A DNA stretch of 64,000 nucleotides from the NCBI RefSeq assembly GCF_000590925.1, contig NZ_CP004372.1:725001-789000 (forward strand). The letters are read 5' to 3'. Position numbers and translations under genes: made by a program. Below, in pieces: positions 59,898 to 64,000 of the stretch (the stretch's first letter is position 1; every line of letters begins with the position of its first letter). This DNA comes from Roseibacterium elongatum DSM 19469 (GTDB taxonomy: Bacteria > Pseudomonadota > Alphaproteobacteria > Rhodobacterales > Rhodobacteraceae). The notes under the pieces were generated by a model. The model did no database searches. It was not told the DNA's origin and saw only the letters and a list, made by a program, of their open reading frames with translations.

Positions 59898-59908
59898 GGG
59901 AGGCGACC

Positions 59909-60226
59909 ATGTATGACGCGACCAAATTGGTGATCATCACAGAACGCACGATCCTGGACGGGGTGACCGCCCTGATCGAGCAAGGCGGCGCAACGGGCTA
60001 CACGCATGTCGATGCCGGCGGCAAGGGCAGCCGGGGCAAGCGCAGCGCAAGCCGCCCGGGAATAAGCGGCGTAATGTCGAACGTGAAAATCGAGTCGATC
60101 GTCGCCGACCGCAAGACCGCCGAAGAGATCATCACCGCCGTGGCGACGAAATATTTCCAACACTATTCGGGGATCGCCTATGTGGAGCCGGTGGAAATCC
60201 TGCGGCGGCACAAGTTCGAGGTCTGA
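59909..60226 (+). CDS. sbtB: SbtB-like P-II signalling protein
   Basis: A 105-residue P-II superfamily protein, which in cyanobacteria binds SbtA and nucleotides (cAMP/AMP/ADP/ATP) to gate bicarbonate uptake. The beta-alpha-beta core is KLVIITERTILDGVTALIEQ, and the T-loop is glycine- and arginine-rich (AGGKGSRGKRSASRPG). The C-terminal CGPxGC redox loop of cyanobacterial SbtB is absent; it ends RRHKFEV. GGGAGG lies 5 nt before the ATG at 59909. Confidence 0.88.
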   Translation: MYDATKLVIITERTILDGVTALIEQGGATGYTHVDAGGKGSRGKRSASRPGISGVMSNVKIESIVADRKTAEEIITAVATKYFQHYSGIAYVEPVEILRRHKFEV

Positions 60227-60240
60227 GCATCAGCCGAACA

Positions 60241-60275
60241 AAGAAAAGGCGCCCGCGCGGGATCCGGCGGGCGCC
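60241..60275 (-). terminator. Rho-independent terminator of rpsO
   Basis: GGCGCCCGC (60248-60256) pairs with GCGGGCGCC (60267-60275); read leftwards it is followed by TTTTCTT. It lies 22 nt after the rpsO stop. Confidence 0.9.
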
Positions 60276-60297
60276 AATGCGTGACGATCTGCGCCGA

Positions 60298-60567
60298 TCA
60301 GCGGCGAATGCCGAGACGCTGGATCAGGTCCTGATACCGGGCTTCGTCCTTGCCCTTGAGGTAGTCCAGCAGCTTGCGGCGCTGCGCGACCAGCTTGAGA
60401 AGACCCCGGCGCGAATGGTTGTCCTTCTTGTGGGTCTTGAAATGCTCGGTCAGCGTGGAAATCCGGCTGGTCAGAATGGCCACCTGAACCTCGGGCGACC
60501 CGGTGTCGCCGTCCTTGGTGGCATATTCCTTCATCAGGCGGGTTTTTTCTTCTGCGGTAATCGACAT
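60298..60567 (-). CDS. rpsO: 30S ribosomal protein S15
   Basis: An 89-residue ribosomal protein, complete and of standard length, beginning [16 protein letters not shown] and carrying the conserved [14 protein letters not shown] and [27 protein letters not shown] lies 6 nt before the ATG. In most bacteria it directly precedes pnp in the same direction; here bciA and sbtAB intervene. Confidence 0.98.
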   Translation of the reverse strand: MSITAEEKTRLMKEYATKDGDTGSPEVQVAILTSRISTLTEHFKTHKKDNHSRRGLLKLVAQRRKLLDYLKGKDEARYQDLIQRLGIRR

Positions 60568-60988
60568 CGGGGGCTCCTTTTCGGGATCATGGCACAAGCC
60601 GGGATGTCGTCCAGCAGGGCCCGTGGAGGGAATCAGCCGCCCGGTCGGGCAACATGGAAAGGGGCTGTTAATCGAATTCCTCGCGCTTGCATAGCCCAAG
60701 CCCGGCGCGCGGGCCACCGATTAACCAACTTGTCTGTTGCAGCTTGACCACAAGCTACAGGAACGGCGAATTTTCGGCACAATTGCGCCTAGATCACCGA
60801 CCATGGTTCAGGACTGTGAAATCTTTTCGGGTGAAGGTCCTGTCCATCTCCGGCGGTATGCCGGTCGGGGCCATGGCCCGCGATGACCGGAATAACCCGG
60901 TGAGCATTGTCAGAACGGCGTGCGCCCCGCGATCGATTGGTCGGGGGGAAAGTTGTCAGATGATGTTCACCATGCGAGGACTGAGACC
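60568..60988. other. Intergenic region between rpsO and RTX gene
   Basis: About 420 nt carrying the divergent promoters of rpsO and the RTX gene. A small inverted repeat AGCTTG-acca-CAAGCT is present near 60745-60760. Open frames here lack coding character and are dominated by read-through. No gene is supported. Confidence 0.55.
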
Positions 60989-62554
60989 ATGCTTGCCGCC
61001 GGAGGATTATTGGCCCTGCTGCTCATGGGCGTCGCTGCGACCGGGTTCGTCGGCGCAGACAGCGACGACGATGACAAGGATCAGAACTCCGAAGACCTCG
61101 GAGCGGATGACGAGGAAACCTCGCTCGACCCCGGCGAAGGCGAAGGGAGTGGGCTGGCTGACCTGTTGTTCGGCACCCTGGATGACGACGATCTTTACGG
61201 CACCGAAGCAGACGAAGAAATCCTAGGCCTGTTCGGCGACGACATGATCATGGGCGGCGAGGGCGACGATACGATCGACGGCGGCGAAGGGACCGACACA
61301 CTCGATGGCGGCGAGGGTGATGATCACCTCGTGTTGGACATGTCCGATGTCGCCAGCGGCGGCGAAGGGGCCGATATCTTCGAGGTCTTCACATCGACCG
61401 AACTGACCAATGGCGAGAGCATTGCCAGCGTGTCCGATTTCGAACCGGGCACCGACCAGCTGATCCTCGATTTCCCGGGCGAAGAGGCTGAAGCGCCCGA
61501 GATTGCCATGGATGTCGAAAGCGACCCCGGAAACACGCTTGTCCTGGCCAATGGCGTGCCGGTGACTGTCCTCCAGGGGGTCTCGGTTCTGGACCCCGGC
61601 ATCGTGGACGTGGTGATGACCGGCCCGGCCGAGGGCGCGCCGGAAGATCCGTCTGAGGGCGGTAGCCTGGTCGAAGGTACGCCCGAGGACGACACCCTGG
61701 CCGGCGGGTCGGGCGACGACACGATCGACGGCTATGCCGGTGACGACCTGTTGAATGGCGGCACCGGCGACGACCTTTTGCGCGGCCGCGAAGGCATCGA
61801 CAGCCTGTTCGGCGAGGGCGGAGAAGACGCCATCACCGGCGGGCCGGGTGACGACATCCTGGATGGCGGCACGGAAAACGACGCACTCTTCGGAAATGAA
61901 GGCGATGACTACGTCTCGGGCGAGGCCGGCAACGACGAGGTCTATGGCGACGAAGGCGACGATACCGTCCTGGGCGGCGAGGGCTCCGATTTCCTGTCCG
62001 GGGGCGACGGCAATGACAGTGTCTCTGGCGGCGCGGATGGCGACTTGCTGTTCGGCGGCGATGGCGATGATACGCTGTCGGGCGGCGGGGGCGACGACTT
62101 CCTGCAAGGCGGCTTCGGGGCCGACAGCCTCTCGGGCGGGGACGGGAACGACCGGATCGATGGCACCTTCTCGAACGGGCATGGCACCTTTGGACCGACG
62201 GATGAAGATGACGGCGATACGCTCTCGGGCGGGGATGGCGACGACATCCTGGTGCTGGGGGCGGGCGATCTGGCCAGCGGCGGCGAAGGCGCGGACATCT
62301 TCGCCTCGGGCGACTATATCGGCGAGGGCGATGCGGCCGGCAGCGTCAGCGATTTCGACCCCGCCGAGGATGTGATCGAGGTTCTTTTCGATCCCGACCT
62401 GACCCCGAACCCGGAAATCACGGTCGTGGATTTCGCCGACGGTACGGGGGCCGACATCCTGTTGAATGGGCAGATCGTGCTGCAGGTCACAGGGGCGCAG
62501 GGGCTGGACCCCTCCCTTGTGGAACTGCGCGAACTGGATCTCGAGACCGCCTAA
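60989..62554 (+). CDS. RTX-type calcium-binding repeat protein
   Basis: A 521-residue surface or secreted protein. A hydrophobic N-terminus (MLAAGGLLALLLMGVAATGF) is followed by an acidic linker and about two dozen GGxGxDxUx nonapeptide repeats in two blocks (residues about 80-120 and 250-440), which fold into calcium-loaded beta-rolls. Two flanking domains contain ADIF...VSDFEPGTDQL and ADIF...VSDFDPAEDVI, the adhesin-like segment common in Rhodobacterales RTX proteins. GAGGA lies 9 nt before the ATG at 60989. Type I secretion genes are not seen here. Convergent with the hydrolase, overlapping by 4 nt. Confidence 0.85.
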   Translation: MLAAGGLLALLLMGVAATGFVGADSDDDDKDQNSEDLGADDEETSLDPGEGEGSGLADLLFGTLDDDDLYGTEADEEILGLFGDDMIMGGEGDDTIDGGEGTDTLDGGEGDDHLVLDMSDVASGGEGADIFEVFTSTELTNGESIASVSDFEPGTDQLILDFPGEEAEAPEIAMDVESDPGNTLVLANGVPVTVLQGVSVLDPGIVDVVMTGPAEGAPEDPSEGGSLVEGTPEDDTLAGGSGDDTIDGYAGDDLLNGGTGDDLLRGREGIDSLFGEGGEDAITGGPGDDILDGGTENDALFGNEGDDYVSGEAGNDEVYGDEGDDTVLGGEGSDFLSGGDGNDSVSGGADGDLLFGGDGDDTLSGGGGDDFLQGGFGADSLSGGDGNDRIDGTFSNGHGTFGPTDEDDGDTLSGGDGDDILVLGAGDLASGGEGADIFASGDYIGEGDAAGSVSDFDPAEDVIEVLFDPDLTPNPEITVVDFADGTGADILLNGQIVLQVTGAQGLDPSLVELRELDLETA

Positions 62555-63447
62555 CCCCGCGATCCGAAATGCGGCAGCAGCGCCGCAAGAACCGCGTCGG
62601 GCACCTCTTCCATCGCGAAATGCCCCGAGCCGGCAATTTCCTGGCCGGTCACCTGTGGCGCCCACCCACGCCAAACCCCCAACGGGTCGCCGGTGCGCGC
62701 GGGAAATCCGTGCTCCGACCAGACGAAATGCAACGGGGCCGCGATGGTGCGGCCCGCGGCGCGGTCGGCCTCGTCCAGGGCTCGGTCCACCGTCGCCCCG
62801 GCCCTGTAATCACTGCACATCGCCGCCACGCGCGCGGGGTCCGCGGCCTGCGCCCGATAGCCTGATAGCGCGGCCTCGGAAAACGGCGACAGATCGCCCG
62901 CATGCGTCCAACTGGCCAGGGTCCAGTCGATATAGCCCGGCCCATCCGACAGGATCATGCGCTCGGGCAAGGGGCTGGGTTGGGCCAGGAATGTCCAGTG
63001 ATAGGCTTTCAACGCAAGATCTGCCGACCACGCCGCCCAGAAATCGCCCGTCGGCACGATCTCGATGATCCCGATGCGATCGACACGGTTCGGATGGTCC
63101 AGGGCAAGGCGATATGTCACGCGGGCGCCGCGATCATGGCCAAGGACATGTGCCTTTTCCAAACCCAACGCATCCATCAGCCCGGCAATGTCGCGGGCCA
63201 TCTCGCGCTTGGAATAGGCGCGGTTCTCGGGGTCGGCGGGCGGAGCATCGCTGTCGCCATAGCCCCGCAAGTCGGGAATGATGACATGAAAGTCCCGCGC
63301 AAGACGAGGTGCCAGGTTTTCCCAACACATGTGGTTCTGCGGATAGCCGTGCAGCAGGATCAGCGGCGCGCCCTGCCCGGCCTGATGCACGCTCAGCCCG
63401 ATCCCGTTCGTCTCGATCCGCGATTGTGTGAACCCGTCAATCGGCAT
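62551..63447 (-). CDS. Alpha/beta hydrolase, probable haloacetate (fluoroacetate) dehalogenase
   Basis: A 298-residue hydrolase. The nucleophile Asp105 is in GHDRGARVTY, with Arg106 and Arg109 positioned to bind carboxylate; the base is His276 in GSGHFAMEE. The halide pocket residues of fluoroacetate dehalogenase are all present at the expected spacing: His150-Trp151 (AYHWTFLAQP) and Tyr214 (CSDYRAG). The triad acid is Glu129 rather than Asp. GGAGGAGA lies 6 nt before the ATG at 63447. It overlaps the DUF1643 gene by 11 nt. Other haloacids are possible substrates. Confidence 0.85.
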   Translation of the reverse strand: MPIDGFTQSRIETNGIGLSVHQAGQGAPLILLHGYPQNHMCWENLAPRLARDFHVIIPDLRGYGDSDAPPADPENRAYSKREMARDIAGLMDALGLEKAHVLGHDRGARVTYRLALDHPNRVDRIGIIEIVPTGDFWAAWSADLALKAYHWTFLAQPSPLPERMILSDGPGYIDWTLASWTHAGDLSPFSEAALSGYRAQAADPARVAAMCSDYRAGATVDRALDEADRAAGRTIAAPLHFVWSEHGFPARTGDPLGVWRGWAPQVTGQEIAGSGHFAMEEVPDAVLAALLPHFGSRG

Positions 63448-63961
63448 GGGCGATCTCCTCCCACAACAGGGGCTGCACCGCATAGCCGATGTAGAGCGGG
63501 TGTTTCGGATGCCCCTGCTTGGACAGCCCCAGATGATAGAGCGGCATACCGGTCTGCCGCAGCAACCGCGCGACCGCAGGGCCGCGGGCCAGATGCGCCC
63601 CATGGGTGCCCCAGGCGCAGATGACCTGATCGGCCCATGTCACCCCGTCCAGAATGGCGGCGTCGTTTTCGGGGCCGACCGGATCAGCAGCCGCCCGCAT
63701 GTCGCGCGGATCCGTCGCGCGATAGGCAAAGATATTGAGGACACGAAACGCCCCAAAGCCCAACGCACGGGCCCGCCGCTCGCACCGTTCGACGGTCGGA
63801 TCGTTCTGCACCTCGGTCGCTGTCGACGGATTGAGCATGATGAACAGGGCGCGCCGCCCCTCGGGCGACCAGACGCGCGTCAGGGCATAGCGATAGGCCT
63901 CGCAATCCGAGTAGATGGCGACCGAGGCCGCATCGCCTTTCTGGAACTCGCGCGTGATCAT
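63437..63961 (-). CDS. DUF1643 protein
   Basis: A 174-residue member of DUF1643, an uncharacterised family common in Rhodobacterales. Its core reads ALFIMLNPSTATEVQNDPTVERC, then FRVLNIFAYRATDPRDM and QVICAWGTHGAHLARGP. It is translationally linked to the dehalogenase-like gene (11-nt overlap). The true start may be the ATG at 63961 or a GTG at 63982, neither with a clear ribosome binding site; the gene lies 40 nt inside the window end and is complete. Function is unknown. Confidence 0.83.
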   Translation of the reverse strand: MITREFQKGDAASVAIYSDCEAYRYALTRVWSPEGRRALFIMLNPSTATEVQNDPTVERCERRARALGFGAFRVLNIFAYRATDPRDMRAAADPVGPENDAAILDGVTWADQVICAWGTHGAHLARGPAVARLLRQTGMPLYHLGLSKQGHPKHPLYIGYAVQPLLWEEIAHAD

Positions 63962-64000
63962 GTCGCCATGTATGACCGGCACCGGCCGCCGGGGAAAGGG

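Overview
The window is high-GC, gene-dense alphaproteobacterial chromosome, most likely from Rhodobacterales (Roseobacter/Paracoccaceae group). The evidence is a RpoE-ChrR singlet-oxygen module, a BciA-type 8-vinyl reductase, a Liv transporter locus with CoA ligases, Rhodobacterales-style DinB, NfeD/QmcA and DUF1643, and consistently high GC3. BciA suggests that the host makes bacteriochlorophyll (aerobic anoxygenic phototrophy); no other photosynthesis gene is in view. I see no insertion sequence, prophage, CRISPR array or rRNA. There is one tRNA (Val-GAC).

Layout. 0.1-5.1 kb: MsrPQ repair of oxidised envelope proteins, an FMN/Fe-S glutamate-synthase-like membrane protein, two FAS1 proteins and an overlooked 51-residue membrane protein. 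5.2-15.5 kb: housekeeping genes (clpB, pyrF, nfeD-qmcA, dinB, an N-formylglutamate amidohydrolase, tRNA-Val, rpmJ), a repeat-rich anchored protein broken by a 1-nt insertion, and a caspase-like peptidoglycan-binding protein. 15.6-27.8 kb: a nine-gene leftward operon (two CoA ligases, LivFGHMK and two small membrane proteins) divergent from a hybrid histidine kinase and an OmpR-type regulator. This reads as a two-component-controlled system for import and CoA activation of an unidentified carboxylate.

27.9-33.7 kb: a lower-GC secreted protein, an M20 amidohydrolase, a frameshifted histidine phosphatase and a two-gene saccharopine pathway. 33.9-39.8 kb: the sigma-E (RpoE)/ChrR locus with two divergent sigma-E-type promoters. 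One drives rpoE-chrR; the other drives an operon of FAD oxidoreductase, DUF1365, MFS and SDR genes. ChrR lacks the two zinc-binding cysteines of its anti-sigma domain. 39.8-49.6 kb: an overlapping racemase/M24/PLP-lyase operon, divergent across a nested palindrome from a homogentisate cluster (hmgA, two MBL proteins, a DinB-fold protein, two small membrane proteins, a flavoprotein monooxygenase and its small DUF2783 partner, probably a MhaAB-like 3-hydroxyphenylacetate 6-hydroxylase).

49.7-64 kb: aldehyde dehydrogenase, 1-Cys peroxiredoxin behind an Irr-box-like palindrome, an L,D-transpeptidase, a PhoX-like phosphatase, cytochrome c, and the rpsO/pnp pair split by bciA and the bicarbonate transporter pair sbtAB. 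An RTX protein, a hydrolase carrying the fluoroacetate-dehalogenase active-site set and a DUF1643 protein complete the window. Three single-base frameshifts (near 8432, 31033 and 56597), one of them in pnp, look more like residual indel errors in the assembly than true gene decay, but this cannot be settled from sequence alone.
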